A stretch of DNA of 64,000 nt from Heliomicrobium modesticaldum Ice1 (GTDB lineage: Bacteria; Bacillota; Desulfitobacteriia; Heliobacteriales; Heliobacteriaceae): contig NC_010337.2 in the NCBI RefSeq assembly GCF_000019165.1, positions 1,884,501-1,948,500 of the forward strand. The letters run 5' to 3'. Positions 24,082 through 34,810 of the stretch are shown here, in pieces. The notes beneath the pieces are model-generated. The model saw nothing but the letters and a program-made list of their open reading frames with translations. It searched no databases and was not told where the DNA came from. The translations under genes and the position numbers were made by a program. Each line of letters opens with the position of its first letter. Positions within the stretch are counted from its first letter, which is position 1.

Positions 24082-26193
24082 ATGAGCGCAGTGGAGAATG
24101 GCAACGGAATCACGCTGATCTGTGACTGGCAGGGCATGATCATGCGCGTGAACAGCAACAGGCTGGGATTTTCTGCGCGGATCCGGGCGGGTCAGCCCTT
24201 TCCCGGCATCGTCGATCGGAGTTGCACTGACAAGGCTCTCAACTTTTTGGCTGCCCTGCGCAAACAGGGTTCCGTCTTCAACTGGGAGCTGAACGTTCCC
24301 TTGGGTGATCAGGTGCTCGGCCTCTACTTCGCCGGTTGCGCCTCAGAGGGGAAGATGCTCATCGCCGGAGCGAGGACTCGCTCCACCATGGCCCGTCTCT
24401 ATGAGGAGATGGCCGACAGCGGCAGCCAGGCGCCGGCTTTGCGGTCGACGCTGAAGGAACTGGCCGCCCAGACGGGCACTCAGGCCGATTGGGACAGTGA
24501 GCTTTATGAAGAGGTGACGCGCCTCAACAACGAGTTGGTGAACCTGCAGCGTGTCCTCGTCAAGAAATTTGAAAAGAGCGAGGAACGCTACCGGCTCTTG
24601 GCCGAATACGCCTCTGATCTGATCTCCCGCCATACGACGGAGAACATAATTCTTTATGCGTCGCCGGCGAGCCGCTCCCTTTTGGGTTATGAGCCGGAAG
24701 AGATCCTCGGCCGTTCGGGATACGAATTTCTGCACCCCAAAGACATGGACCGGGTAGGCGACAACCTCCGCGAAGCCATAGCCCGCCTAGAGCCGCGCCT
24801 GTTCCAATACCGGATGCGGCGCAAAGACGGGCGGTATGTCTGGTTTGAGTCGACTGTCCGGCCTGTGCAGAACATGGAAACGGGGAAGGTACAGGAGGTC
24901 GTCTTCGTCACTCGGGACATAACGGAGCGGAAGCGTGCCGAAGAGGAGCTGCACATGGCCAAGGAGCGGGCCGAAGCAGCAGACCGGGCCAAGAGCGCTT
25001 TTTTGGCGACGGTGAGCCATGAGATCCGCACGCCCCTGCATGGGATCATCGGCATGATCGACCTGCTTCTCGACACCGCTTTGACGGAGGAACAGGCCAG
25101 CTACGGGCGCACTATCGGCGAGCTTTCGCGGCTCTTGTCGTCGATCATCAATGACATCCTCGATTTTTCCAAGATGGAAGCCGGCCGGATCGAGTTGGAG
25201 GTTGTCGACTACGAGCTCCGCGCCGTCGTCAATGATGTGGTCAACCTCTTGCGCGTTCGTTCGGAGCAGAAAAACCTCGACATTACCTGTGACATTGACA
25301 GAGAGGTCCCTCCTTTTTTGCGGGGCGATCCTATTCGTCTGCGGCAGGTCTTGATCAACCTCGGCGGCAACGCCGTCAAGTTTACGGAAAAAGGAAAGGT
25401 CGCCCTGCGGATCGCCATGGACTCTCGAGCGGAGCAAAGCGATCCTGTGAACGAGGTTGCCCGCTTTCTTCGCTTTGAGATTTGCGATACGGGCATCGGC
25501 ATCACCGATGAGGTGGCGCCCCGCCTTTTTCAACCCTTCTCCCAGGCCGACATGTCGACGGCGCGCCGGTACGGGGGGACCGGTTTGGGGCTGGCCATTT
25601 CCAAGCGGCTCGTCGAGCTGATGGGCGGTGAGATCGGTTTTCGGAGTATTCCCGGGCTGGGGACGACCTTCTGGTTTACAATGCCGCTGTTGGAATCATC
25701 CGCTCAGGCTGCTGAGGACAGCCGGGCCCAGGAAAAGGCTGATTTGCTCTTGCCCGAACTGCCGGAAAAACGGATCTTGTTGGTGGAAGATAACCCTGTC
25801 AACCAGAAGTTGGCCTCCATTCAGTTGAAGAAGTTCGGCCTCCCCCTGCTTGCCGTCTCCAATGGCCGCGAGGCTGTTGAGGCCGTTCGGCGCGAGAAAT
25901 ACAGCCTGATCCTCATGGACTGCCAGATGCCGGAGATGGATGGTTTCGAGGCTACCCGGGAGATCCGCCGGATCGAGGCGGAACAGGGCGGTCATGTTCC
26001 CATCGTGGCCATGACGGCCCGAGCGATGCGCGGCGACCGGGAGGAGTGCTTGGCCTGTGGCATGGACGATTATATCAGTAAACCGATCCGTTCGGCCGAT
26101 CTGCGCCGGATCTTGAATCGCTGGATTTTTGCCATCGATGTAGAGAAGGCGGAAAGGCCTGATGACAGCATCGATCCGGGCGCCAAGGCGTAA
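24082..26193 (+). CDS. PAS-containing hybrid sensor histidine kinase
   Basis: A 703-residue cytoplasmic hybrid kinase. Residues 1-110 look like a divergent PAS-type sensor ([19 protein letters not shown]), followed by a helical linker, a PAS/PAC pair (about 165-290; [18 protein letters not shown]), HisKA with His313 in [12 protein letters not shown], HATPase_c ([26 protein letters not shown]) and a C-terminal receiver with Asp613 in [11 protein letters not shown]. No membrane segment. It starts 39 nt after the cobalamin sensor and a terminator follows, so the sensor, kinase and the REC-Hpt protein upstream probably work as one relay (inference). Confidence 0.95.
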   Translation: MSAVENGNGITLICDWQGMIMRVNSNRLGFSARIRAGQPFPGIVDRSCTDKALNFLAALRKQGSVFNWELNVPLGDQVLGLYFAGCASEGKMLIAGARTRSTMARLYEEMADSGSQAPALRSTLKELAAQTGTQADWDSELYEEVTRLNNELVNLQRVLVKKFEKSEERYRLLAEYASDLISRHTTENIILYASPASRSLLGYEPEEILGRSGYEFLHPKDMDRVGDNLREAIARLEPRLFQYRMRRKDGRYVWFESTVRPVQNMETGKVQEVVFVTRDITERKRAEEELHMAKERAEAADRAKSAFLATVSHEIRTPLHGIIGMIDLLLDTALTEEQASYGRTIGELSRLLSSIINDILDFSKMEAGRIELEVVDYELRAVVNDVVNLLRVRSEQKNLDITCDIDREVPPFLRGDPIRLRQVLINLGGNAVKFTEKGKVALRIAMDSRAEQSDPVNEVARFLRFEICDTGIGITDEVAPRLFQPFSQADMSTARRYGGTGLGLAISKRLVELMGGEIGFRSIPGLGTTFWFTMPLLESSAQAAEDSRAQEKADLLLPELPEKRILLVEDNPVNQKLASIQLKKFGLPLLAVSNGREAVEAVRREKYSLILMDCQMPEMDGFEATREIRRIEAEQGGHVPIVAMTARAMRGDREECLACGMDDYISKPIRSADLRRILNRWIFAIDVEKAERPDDSIDPGAKA

Positions 26194-26196
26194 AAG

Positions 26197-26236
26197 AGGC
26201 TCCCATCCGCAAAAGACGGAAGGGAGCTTTTGTTTT
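26197..26236 (+). terminator. Terminator after the hybrid kinase
   Basis: Stem GCTCCC-TCCG paired with CGGA-GGGAGC (26199-26227) followed by TTTTGTTTTT. Confidence 0.88.
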
Positions 26237-26350
26237 TCCCCAATATGCGCAGTTTTTTGTCCATTATCTTCAGTGTTGCATCGGGAAATATGTTGTCGCG
26301 CAAAGAAAGACCAGGGTCCCTGTTAAGCGATTTACGGAGGCAGTCATTTT

Positions 26351-27724
26351 TTACTTCAGTTTGGCCTTGACGACATCCCAGAAGCGCTGATCCTCGAAGC
26401 CGAGGCGCCAGATGCCGATGCCGCCGAGGCCATACTGGTTGACGAGGTCCAGTTTGTATTCGGTGGACCGGGCGTCTTCATACCACACCGTATGGCTACG
26501 GCCATAGCTGTCGGTGTATGTAAACCAGGGTGATTTTGACGTTTCGTCCCATTTGGGCGTCACACCGTACTGGCTGAGCAGTTTGGGTACAGTGAGGTAG
26601 TTTACCGTTTTCGTGCTGGTTCCATACCAGTCATAGCCGTAGGTGGCGATGCCGAGGAGGATCTTTTCCTTGGGCATTGTCGACAGGGTGTACTGGACGG
26701 CCTTGGTGACATAGCCAATGGAGGCGATCGGGCCGGGGGTCCCGCCGGGGTAGTGCTCGTCATAGGTCATGATCTGCACGTAGTCGGCGTACTGACCGAT
26801 GGCGTTGAAGTCGAAGGCGCCCCCCCAGTTGGAGGTGGTGTCATTGTAGGTCTTGCCGGTGACAGAGAGGATGACTGTATACCCCATGGGGCCAAGGGCT
26901 TCTTTCACTTCTCTGACGAACTGGGTGTAGTTGGCCCGGTCGGACGGGTGGATGTACTCGATATCGATGTTGACGCCGGCGTAGCCGTATGTAGGCAGGA
27001 TGGTCTTTAACCGGTTGATCACCTTCTGGCGGTTCGCCGCGCTGCCGAGCAAGGAAGAGGCGATGCTTTGGTTGAACCCGCCATTGGTGTAGTTGTGGAT
27101 CAAGGCGTAGGTTTTGATGCCTTTGGACTTGGCCAGGGTGAGCCCGTCGGTGGGAGCGGTGCCGGTCAGGTTGCCCTGCCCGTCTACCAGATAGGTGAAG
27201 GTAGAGATGGCGTTCATGGAGCTGCCGTAGTTGACGAGGGAGTTATAGGCGGCCTTGTCTCCCGCATAGTCGACGGGGTAGTAGCCGAGGATGATCTTGC
27301 TGTGCGGGGGCGCCGGAGTGAATACCGGTTCGGTCGCGGCGGGTTCGGTCGCGGCGGGTTCGGCCGCGGCGGGTTCGGCCGCGGCGGGTTCGGCCGCGGT
27401 GGGTTCGGCCGCGGCGGGTTCGGTCGCGGTGGGTTCGGCCGCGGCGGGTTCGGTCGCGGTCGGTTCGGTCGCGGTGGGTTGGGTCGCGGTGGGTTCGGTC
27501 GCAGTCGGTTGGGTCGCGGTCGGTTCGGTCGCAGTGGGTTCCGTTACAGCAGGTTGGGTTGTAGTCGGTTCGGTGGGGGCTGGGGTAGGGGCAGTCGGGC
27601 TGGTAACGGTCGTTTTCTTCAGTGTGCCAGGTGTCGCCTCTTTTTTTGCCGCCAAGGCCAGACCGGGAAGGAGCAGGGACAGGATCAGGAGCAGTGGCAC
27701 GATGAAGCGCAGTTTGTTTCGCAT
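26351..27724 (-). CDS. Secreted glycoside hydrolase family 18 protein with Pro/Thr repeat linker
   Basis: A 457-residue exported protein. Signal peptide: RNKLRFIVPLLLILSLLLPG. Residues ~50-140 are a five-residue repeat (TEPTA, TQPTA, AEPAA variants), a probable extended wall-spanning linker. The GH18 TIM barrel follows: ILGYYPVDYAG, then GVNIDIEY, which has the catalytic Asp-x-Asp-x-Glu pattern, and QIMTYDEHYPGG. The start at 27724 is chosen for AAAGGAG ~12 nt upstream and the signal peptide. GH18 enzymes cut chitin or N-acetylglucosamine bonds; in spore formers they often act on spore or cell-wall peptidoglycan. Confidence 0.92.
   Translation of the reverse strand: MRNKLRFIVPLLLILSLLLPGLALAAKKEATPGTLKKTTVTSPTAPTPAPTEPTTTQPAVTEPTATEPTATQPTATEPTATQPTATEPTATEPAAAEPTATEPAAAEPTAAEPAAAEPAAAEPAATEPAATEPVFTPAPPHSKIILGYYPVDYAGDKAAYNSLVNYGSSMNAISTFTYLVDGQGNLTGTAPTDGLTLAKSKGIKTYALIHNYTNGGFNQSIASSLLGSAANRQKVINRLKTILPTYGYAGVNIDIEYIHPSDRANYTQFVREVKEALGPMGYTVILSVTGKTYNDTTSNWGGAFDFNAIGQYADYVQIMTYDEHYPGGTPGPIASIGYVTKAVQYTLSTMPKEKILLGIATYGYDWYGTSTKTVNYLTVPKLLSQYGVTPKWDETSKSPWFTYTDSYGRSHTVWYEDARSTEYKLDLVNQYGLGGIGIWRLGFEDQRFWDVVKAKLK
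27328..27573 (-). repeat. 15-bp in-frame tandem repeat in the GH18 linker
   Basis: About 16 copies of a 15-bp unit related to GGTTCGGTCGCGGCG on the + strand, encoding five-residue T/A-E/Q-P-T/A-A repeats. The length is a multiple of three, so copy changes keep the frame. Confidence 0.93.
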
Positions 27725-27842
27725 GACCTGTGCAAACTCCTTTTCTGTGTTGTTTGTCTCGTTGCTTGTCCCAAAACCAATGTAACATAGGGTAGAATTT
27801 TCATATATAAGACCGTAGTCCTGAAATATTTTAAAAAAATAA

Positions 27843-27874
27843 GGAAAAACCGTCCTGAAGCGGTCGGTTTTTCC
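27843..27874. other. Hairpin in the divergent GH18/oxidoreductase region
   Basis: Ten-pair arms GGAAAAACCG / CGGTTTTTCC around a 12-base loop. It lies upstream of both divergent genes. It could be a terminator-like structure in a leader or an operator. The rest of this 285-bp gap is AT-rich with no other feature I can call. Confidence 0.5.
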
Positions 27875-28009
27875 GTGGTGCAACTGTTATAGGCTGCCTC
27901 TTCCCCGGAATAGCTGCCCTTTTGTTTAGGAACATTAATTCCGTGCCAGGATTCGACAGAGAGCAACACAGCAAATGGTGTAAATCAGCGAAGGAGTGAT
28001 CGAGTTAGG

Positions 28010-29122
28010 ATGCGAAAACTGCGTGTAGGTATCATCGGAGCCGGCATGGCCTTTGAACAGCTCCATTACCCGGCCTTTCAGGAACTGAAGGATCATTATG
28101 AGATCAAGGCGATCTGTGACATCAATCGGGGAAAGGCTGCTGAATGGGCGCGGCGGCTGGGGCTTTCTGACGCCGATGTGTACACCGATTATATGGCGAT
28201 GGTGACACGGGATGATATCGATGTCATTGACATTATGGTGCCCATCGAACTCAACTACAAGGTGACGGAGGCGGTGGCTCAGGCGATTTCGGGCACTAAA
28301 AAGGGCATCATCTGTGAAAAGCCCTTGGCGCCCACGCTGGAGCAGGCGAAGGCCCACGCAGAACTGCCCAAGAAGTACAATGTGCCGATCATGATCGCCG
28401 AAAACTACCGCTTCAATGAGGAGGTCAATATCATCCGCGACCTGGTGCGAACGAAGCGGGTCGGTGATATCTACTACTTTATGCAAAACCGGGTGGCCTG
28501 CTTCCCTTGCGAGATGGGCAAGCCGAACAAGTTCCCCAATTCGCCCTGGCGGCAGCACCCCGACTACCCGGGCGGCGTGATCATGGACACGGGCGTCCAC
28601 GATATGGCAGCCTTGCGGCACATCTTCGGACCTATCGATAAGCTGCAAGCCTTCGGCGTGCCGCTCCATAACGGCGAATACGCCCCCTATGCCTCCGTCT
28701 CAGTCAACTTCCGCTTCAAGAGCGGCGTTGTGGGCCAGTTCTCCTTCTTCACCGCCGGCAAAGAGATGCAACGTCCGCTGGTGGGCTTGCGCATCTTCGG
28801 TACGACAGGGATGATCTATCTGGAGGAGCGGGATTGCGGTTTCATCAACGTAGCCCACAATGATGGCAAGTCGGAACTGATCCCGTACCGACCGCAGCGG
28901 GGGTATTACAATGAACTGCTCAACTTCCATAAGGCCATGACCGGGCAAGAGGCGATCGCTGTCCCGCCGGAGTTGGAGTATGGCGATACGAAGACGATTC
29001 TCGACATCCTGCGGTCGGCCAAGGAGGGGAGCCTTGTCTCCGTCGATGCGGAGTGGGATTTCATTCCGGCCGATGATGCGGCGCGACGCGCTCAAGAGCA
29101 ACCGGGAAGGCCCATGATGTGA
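28010..29122 (+). CDS. Gfo/Idh/MocA-family oxidoreductase
   Basis: A 370-residue NAD(P)-dependent oxidoreductase. The N-terminal Rossmann motif is VGIIGAGMAFEQLHYP, the conserved lysine motif is IICEKPLAPT (about residue 105), and the C-terminal half fits the family substrate domain with GGVIMDTGVHDMAALRH. Alone between the GH18 gene and the convergent DsrE-like gene. AAGGAG lies about 13 nt before the ATG, a long spacing. The substrate (sugar, cyclitol or other) cannot be told. Confidence 0.9.
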   Translation: MRKLRVGIIGAGMAFEQLHYPAFQELKDHYEIKAICDINRGKAAEWARRLGLSDADVYTDYMAMVTRDDIDVIDIMVPIELNYKVTEAVAQAISGTKKGIICEKPLAPTLEQAKAHAELPKKYNVPIMIAENYRFNEEVNIIRDLVRTKRVGDIYYFMQNRVACFPCEMGKPNKFPNSPWRQHPDYPGGVIMDTGVHDMAALRHIFGPIDKLQAFGVPLHNGEYAPYASVSVNFRFKSGVVGQFSFFTAGKEMQRPLVGLRIFGTTGMIYLEERDCGFINVAHNDGKSELIPYRPQRGYYNELLNFHKAMTGQEAIAVPPELEYGDTKTILDILRSAKEGSLVSVDAEWDFIPADDAARRAQEQPGRPMM

Positions 29123-29148
29123 TCGTCGCTTGGCTCCGAAAGTCAAAT

Positions 29149-29181
29149 GCCCTGTATGGCTTCAAAAAAGCAATGCAGGGC
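29149..29181. terminator. Hairpin between convergent oxidoreductase and DsrE-like genes
   Basis: Fourteen-pair imperfect stem GCCCTGTATGGCTT with AAGCAATGCAGGGC (29149-29181). No strong T run on either side, so termination is plausible but not certain. Confidence 0.55.
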
Positions 29182-29233
29182 AGCGGGGCATGTTCAGTCT
29201 TTTGGCACGCGAACGTTTTAACCTTTTCGTTTC

Positions 29234-29581
29234 TTAGGCTCGGATGTAGCTATATCCGGCCGCTTGTTTTTCTGCCAGTTCCACGATGCTCGACGGAACG
29301 GTAGAGACGAAGGCGGGGAGTGCTTTCACATCGATGTTGTTGCGCCGCAAGGCGTTTTCACAAGCGAGGATCTTGGCCCCTTTTTCTACCAACTCAGGCA
29401 GTCTGTCGTAAGGGGAGAAGTCGCCTTGCGGGGCATCGGTTTTGACGAGGCCTTGCACGCCCGGTCCGTTGGCAAGGATCAGCAGATCGAAGGACTGCGG
29501 TGCAACTTGAAAGAACCCGGCCAGACTGTTGAAAACCTTGGGCCATCCTTGCATATCGCCAACATGATAGATGATCTTCAC
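29234..29581 (-). CDS. DsrE/DsrF-like family protein
   Basis: A 115-residue protein of the DsrE-like fold. The N-terminus (MKIIYHVGDMQGWPKVFNSL), LLILANGPGVQGL, GAKILACENALRRNNID and a C-terminal LAEKQAAGYSYI are family features; the Cys in ILACENAL is the conserved position. GTG start with AAAGGAG upstream. Such stand-alone members are linked to sulfur transfer or are uncharacterised; no sulfur genes are adjacent. Confidence 0.85.
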   Translation of the reverse strand: MKIIYHVGDMQGWPKVFNSLAGFFQVAPQSFDLLILANGPGVQGLVKTDAPQGDFSPYDRLPELVEKGAKILACENALRRNNIDVKALPAFVSTVPSSIVELAEKQAAGYSYIRA

Positions 29582-29695
29582 AGGCCTAGAAACTCCTTTC
29601 TCAAATGAAAATAACTCCCATCAGATTATAGCATATCCGGCGGCTCTTGGCGAAGGAAACCTGATCGCAGGGCAAAGAGCCCTCTGTTCGTCCAT

Positions 29696-31270
29696 TCAGT
29701 GCGGGACCGAAAGGTCCTTTTGGGGCAGCCTGATCTGCACTTCTTTAGTTTCATCGCCATATTCCACTTCGAAGCCAAGTTTTTCGCTCAGCAACTGCAC
29801 CGGCACAAGCACACGATCGCCTACAACCGGCAATGGTTCAATATCTGCGCTTGGCTGATGATTCAACTGCACCTGTCCGCCATCGAGCGGTAAGTCGAGG
29901 CTTTTCCCATCGACGGTGATGGTTGCCCGTCGGTCAAGCTCCCGGTACTCCACGGTTCCGCCCAGTGCTTCTCCTAAGAAGCGGAGGGGCAAATATGGCT
30001 GACCGTCTTTTAGGAAGGGGGGACTGTCGAGGGGGACCGGCGCATCGGAGACCCAGGCTTTCGGTTGGTCAAGGGTCAGGCGCAGCGCTGTCGACCGCTT
30101 GGAAGAGAGAAGGTCTTGCGCCCGGATCAGTTGGAGCGGTTCGTACCCGACCAGCTGGTTCGGTGTCAAACCCACTTTGTCAACGGGCCGATCCATAGCG
30201 GTGGTGTAGCGGGCGATGGTCAGCTTCAGCACGCCGCCGGCTTGGAGATCGAAGAGGGTCTGGACCGATCCCTTGCCGTAGGTTTTTGTGCCGACGAGGA
30301 CGGCTTTCGCCCGTTCCTGCAGGGCGGCGGCGAGCAGTTCTGAGGCGCTGGCGGAGCCGTCGTCGATGAGGACGACCATGGGGATGGGCCTTTCCTTGCC
30401 GGTGGTGGTAAAGGTTTCTTTGGGTAATTTTCGGCCGGCCATGTGGTAGAGGGGGCCTTCGGGGAGCAGGAAATCGGCCACAGTTTCCGCCGCTGTGATC
30501 TCGCCACCGCCGTTGCCGCGGAGGTCGATGATCAGTTGCTTCATGCCGGACGATTCGAGTTTTTCGTAGGTGGTTTTGAATTCCTTCCCGGTCCGATCGC
30601 CGAAGGTGCTGATGTGTATGTAGCCGATGGTTCCTTCCAGCATCTTTCCTTCGACCTGCGGGAGATCGATGCGCTGCCGCATCAGTTCGACCGTCTGTTC
30701 TTCTTCTGACTTGGCCGGTTTGATGGTGAGCTTGACGGTGGTGCCTTCGGGGCCGCGCACTTTTTTGGCTAACTGGTCCACCGATAGGTCATGGGTCGAT
30801 TCGCCGTTGATGCCGGTGATGGTGTCGCCGCTTTTGATGCCGGCTTTTTCGGCTGGAGAGTCGGGGAAGGTTTTTTCTACGACAGGATAATCGGCGCCGG
30901 GGGCGATGACCATGCCTACGCCGAAGTAATTCAGGTTGACCGATTCGAGCAGCTGTTCGTATTCCTCTTCATCGAGGTAAAGGGAGTGCTTGTCATTGAG
31001 GGCTTGTAGGGTTGCTTTGATCGTGCTTTGCGCAAAAACCTCGGAGGCGGGCTCATCGACGTAGTAATCGGAGATGAGGCGGCGGATCTCGAGCAGTTTG
31101 GAGTCGATTTTGGCAGATGCTTCAGATGATGGGGGAGACGGTACAGATTGGGCAGAGGCAGCGGCTGCCGGCGTTGCGCTCGCGGCGCCGAAGGGATAGA
31201 GAATGGTTGTCCAGCAGGCGAACAGGAGGGCAACCAGGAAGGCGGGGATGCAGAGGGGTCCTTTTTTCAT
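29696..31270 (-). CDS. C-terminal processing protease (S41) with PDZ and copper-amine-oxidase-like domain
   Basis: A 524-residue exported serine protease. An N-terminal signal/anchor (FLVALLFACWTTILYPFG) precedes an Ala/Ser/Pro linker, a PDZ domain (about 110-190; YFGVGMVIAPGADYPVV), and the S41 core with QLIIDLRGNGGGE, catalytic Ser in DDGSASASELLAAAL and Lys in GTKTYGKGSVQTL. The C-terminal ~110 residues resemble a copper-amine-oxidase N-like module (GQPYLPLRFLGEALGGTVEY), a wall- or protein-binding add-on. CtpB-like enzymes of this type act in sporulation signalling in Bacillus; the role here is unproven. Confidence 0.93.
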   Translation of the reverse strand: MKKGPLCIPAFLVALLFACWTTILYPFGAASATPAAAASAQSVPSPPSSEASAKIDSKLLEIRRLISDYYVDEPASEVFAQSTIKATLQALNDKHSLYLDEEEYEQLLESVNLNYFGVGMVIAPGADYPVVEKTFPDSPAEKAGIKSGDTITGINGESTHDLSVDQLAKKVRGPEGTTVKLTIKPAKSEEEQTVELMRQRIDLPQVEGKMLEGTIGYIHISTFGDRTGKEFKTTYEKLESSGMKQLIIDLRGNGGGEITAAETVADFLLPEGPLYHMAGRKLPKETFTTTGKERPIPMVVLIDDGSASASELLAAALQERAKAVLVGTKTYGKGSVQTLFDLQAGGVLKLTIARYTTAMDRPVDKVGLTPNQLVGYEPLQLIRAQDLLSSKRSTALRLTLDQPKAWVSDAPVPLDSPPFLKDGQPYLPLRFLGEALGGTVEYRELDRRATITVDGKSLDLPLDGGQVQLNHQPSADIEPLPVVGDRVLVPVQLLSEKLGFEVEYGDETKEVQIRLPQKDLSVPH

Positions 31271-31395
31271 GCTCTTCAGGCGGGTTCACTCCTTTTTATG
31301 TAAGGGGTATTTCCATTTAGGGCCTTATGTACAAGGTACTCCATGGGGTGTTCCATTGCAAGTAAAAAAGCGATGGCGCCCTTTCCGAAAGATCG

Positions 31396-31424
31396 TTGAC
31401 ATTTCCATACAGCTATGGTACTTT
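31396..31424 (+). promoter_or_regulatory. Probable trp operon promoter
   Basis: Perfect -35 TTGACA (31396-31401), 17-bp spacer, weak -10 TACTTT (31419-31424). A start near 31431 would put the NAG repeat at the very 5' end of the transcript. Confidence 0.6.
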
Positions 31425-31430
31425 TACTGC

Positions 31431-31479
31431 GAGATGAGTTTTAGAGTAGTTGAGCGGAGTCCAGTGGAGTCGAGCGGAG
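31431..31479 (+). promoter_or_regulatory. TRAP-like RNA-binding site in the trp leader
   Basis: Ten triplets at 5-6-nt intervals: GAG at 31431 and 31436, TAG at 31442 and 31447, GAG at 31452 and 31457, CAG at 31462, GAG at 31467, 31472 and 31477. Spacers are all 2 nt except one of 3. Bacillus TRAP (MtrB) binds eleven (G/U)AG triplets with this spacing when charged with tryptophan. A terminator follows 28 nt later and trpE 112 nt later. No mtrB is in the window; the HutP homologue at 19 kb is another possible reader. Confidence 0.82.
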
Positions 31480-31506
31480 AGGCGGTATTTTCTGATGTTG
31501 TCAGGA

Positions 31507-31538
31507 AGCCGGTCTACCTTCGGTGGGCCGGTTTTTTT
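31507..31538 (+). terminator. trp leader terminator (attenuator)
   Basis: Ten-pair stem CCGGTCTACC / GGTGGGCCGG with a short TTC loop, followed by T7. Its position between the NAG repeat and trpE is that of an attenuator. I could not draw a convincing antiterminator by eye. Confidence 0.88.
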
Positions 31539-31590
31539 GTTCGCTTTTTTCCGGTCTCGCTGCACACTTCGCCTGGAAGGAGGGTGAAGG

Positions 31591-33137
<1,547 letters not shown>

Positions 33138-33141
<4 letters not shown>

Positions 33142-33725
33142 TCGTCGTCATCGATAACTATGATTCCTTCACCTATAACCTGGTCCAGTACCTGGGGGAG
33201 ATGGTCGACGCCGTTGAGGTTTACCGCAACGACGCTATCGCGCCTGAGGCCATCGCCGGCCTCGCCCCCTCCCACATCGTCATCTCGCCGGGACCTTGCA
33301 CCCCCAATGAGGCGGGCATCTCGATGGATGTGATCGGCCGCTACGCCGGGCAGATTCCCATCCTGGGCGTCTGCCTCGGTCACCAGTCGATCGGTCAGGT
33401 CTTCGGCGGGCGCGTCATCCGAGCGTCCCGGTTGATGCACGGCAAGACTTCGCCGATCTACCATGACGGGCGGACGATCTTTGCGGGCTTGCCCAATCCC
33501 TTCACGGCCACGCGCTACCACTCGCTGATCGTCGAGGAGGAGAGCCTGCCTGACTGCCTGGAGGTCACGGCGCGGAGCGACCAGGGCGAAATCATGGGTC
33601 TTCGCCACCGGGAGTATGCCGTCGAGGGCGTGCAGTTTCATCCGGAGTCGATCCTGACGGAGGCAGGGAAAGGGTTGTTGCGCAATTTTCTCAGTGTAAG
33701 ATACAGCAGAGGTGAGACGAGATGA
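33138..33725 (+). CDS. trpG: Anthranilate synthase glutamine amidotransferase subunit
   Basis: A 195-residue class I glutamine amidotransferase. Catalytic Cys in [11 protein letters not shown], and His/Glu in [11 protein letters not shown]. Start GTG overlapping the trpE stop by 4 nt, so translation is coupled. It may also serve aminodeoxychorismate synthase (PabA role), as in Bacillus, since no second copy is visible. Confidence 0.95.
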
Positions 33726-34810
33726 GCCAGTCCCTGGCGATAGCCAAGCACAGCCTTAAATGCCTGTTGAGTGGCGAGCGCCTCGGCGAAGAGCGGGCAG
33801 AGGAACTGATGAACGCCGTCATGGAGGGGAAGGTCCCCTCGGTGCAACTGGCGGCGTTGCTCGTCGCCTTGCGCTTGACCGGCGAGGGTGAAGAGGAGAT
33901 CGCCGGTTTCGCCCGGGCCATGCGCAGCCGGGTAGGTCGCGAACTGGCCGAATACGTGCCTGCAGCCTTTGAAATGACGCGGCGGCAACTGGTCGATACC
34001 TGCGGAACCGGCGGCGATGGCGCCGGAACCTTCAATATCTCCACGACAGCCGCCCTGGTCGTGGCCGCCGCCGGTGTGCCTGTCGCCAAGCACGGCAACC
34101 GGGCCATGTCAGGCCGCGCCGGTTCGGCCGATGTGCTGGAGGCCCTCGGCGTCACCGTCGATCTGGCGCCGAACTACTCCTATCAGTGTCTGATGCAGAC
34201 GGGATTCGGCTTCTTTTTCGCCCCCCAGTGCCACCGGGCCATGGCCCACGCGGCGCCGACACGGCGGGAGCTGGGCGTGCCGACGGTCTTTAACCTGTTG
34301 GGCCCCTTGAGCAACCCTGCCGGGGCCGAGCGCCAACTGCTCGGCGTCAGCAGCGCCGAACGGGTGAAGGTGATCGCCCAGGTGCTTCGCCGCCTCGGGG
34401 TCACATCGGCCTGGGTGGTCCACGGTCAGGATGGCCTCGACGAGATCAGCCTGACGGCGCCGACGACGGTGGCCCGGCTGGAAGCGGGAGAGGTCCACCT
34501 GGAGACCCTCGATCCCCGCGCCTACGGCTTCAACTATTGCGCCCCCGAGGACTTGAAAGGGGGCGACCGCGAGCGGAACGCCGCCATCACTGAGGCGATT
34601 TTGAATGGCGAGGCGGGGCCTCGTCGGGATATTGTCCTCTTGAACGCTGCCGCCGCCCTCTGCGTCTCCGGGAAGGTTGACGGATTGGCGCAGGGGATCG
34701 CTTTGGCCCGGTCGGTCATCGACAGCGGCGAGGCGCGGGCCTTGCTGGAGCGGGTCAAAGCGTTTACGGCGGCAGCGGCCTCCTTTCGAGTAGGCGGGGT
34801 GAGCGTATGA
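33722..34810 (+). CDS. trpD: Anthranilate phosphoribosyltransferase
   Basis: A 362-residue enzyme joining anthranilate and PRPP. Family motifs: [44 protein letters not shown] and [16 protein letters not shown]. The first 15-20 residues are slightly longer than typical. Overlaps trpG and trpC by 4 nt on each side. Confidence 0.96.
   Translation: MSQSLAIAKHSLKCLLSGERLGEERAEELMNAVMEGKVPSVQLAALLVALRLTGEGEEEIAGFARAMRSRVGRELAEYVPAAFEMTRRQLVDTCGTGGDGAGTFNISTTAALVVAAAGVPVAKHGNRAMSGRAGSADVLEALGVTVDLAPNYSYQCLMQTGFGFFFAPQCHRAMAHAAPTRRELGVPTVFNLLGPLSNPAGAERQLLGVSSAERVKVIAQVLRRLGVTSAWVVHGQDGLDEISLTAPTTVARLEAGEVHLETLDPRAYGFNYCAPEDLKGGDRERNAAITEAILNGEAGPRRDIVLLNAAAALCVSGKVDGLAQGIALARSVIDSGEARALLERVKAFTAAAASFRVGGVSV

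Noticed and set aside
27068-27790. Gly/Arg/Phe-repeat frames over the GH18 linker
   Set aside because: Other-frame readings of the 15-bp repeat; the minus-strand frame continues into signal peptide and catalytic domain.
31271-31590. T-box in the trp leader
   Set aside because: No T-box core sequence; the NAG triplets explain the leader better.
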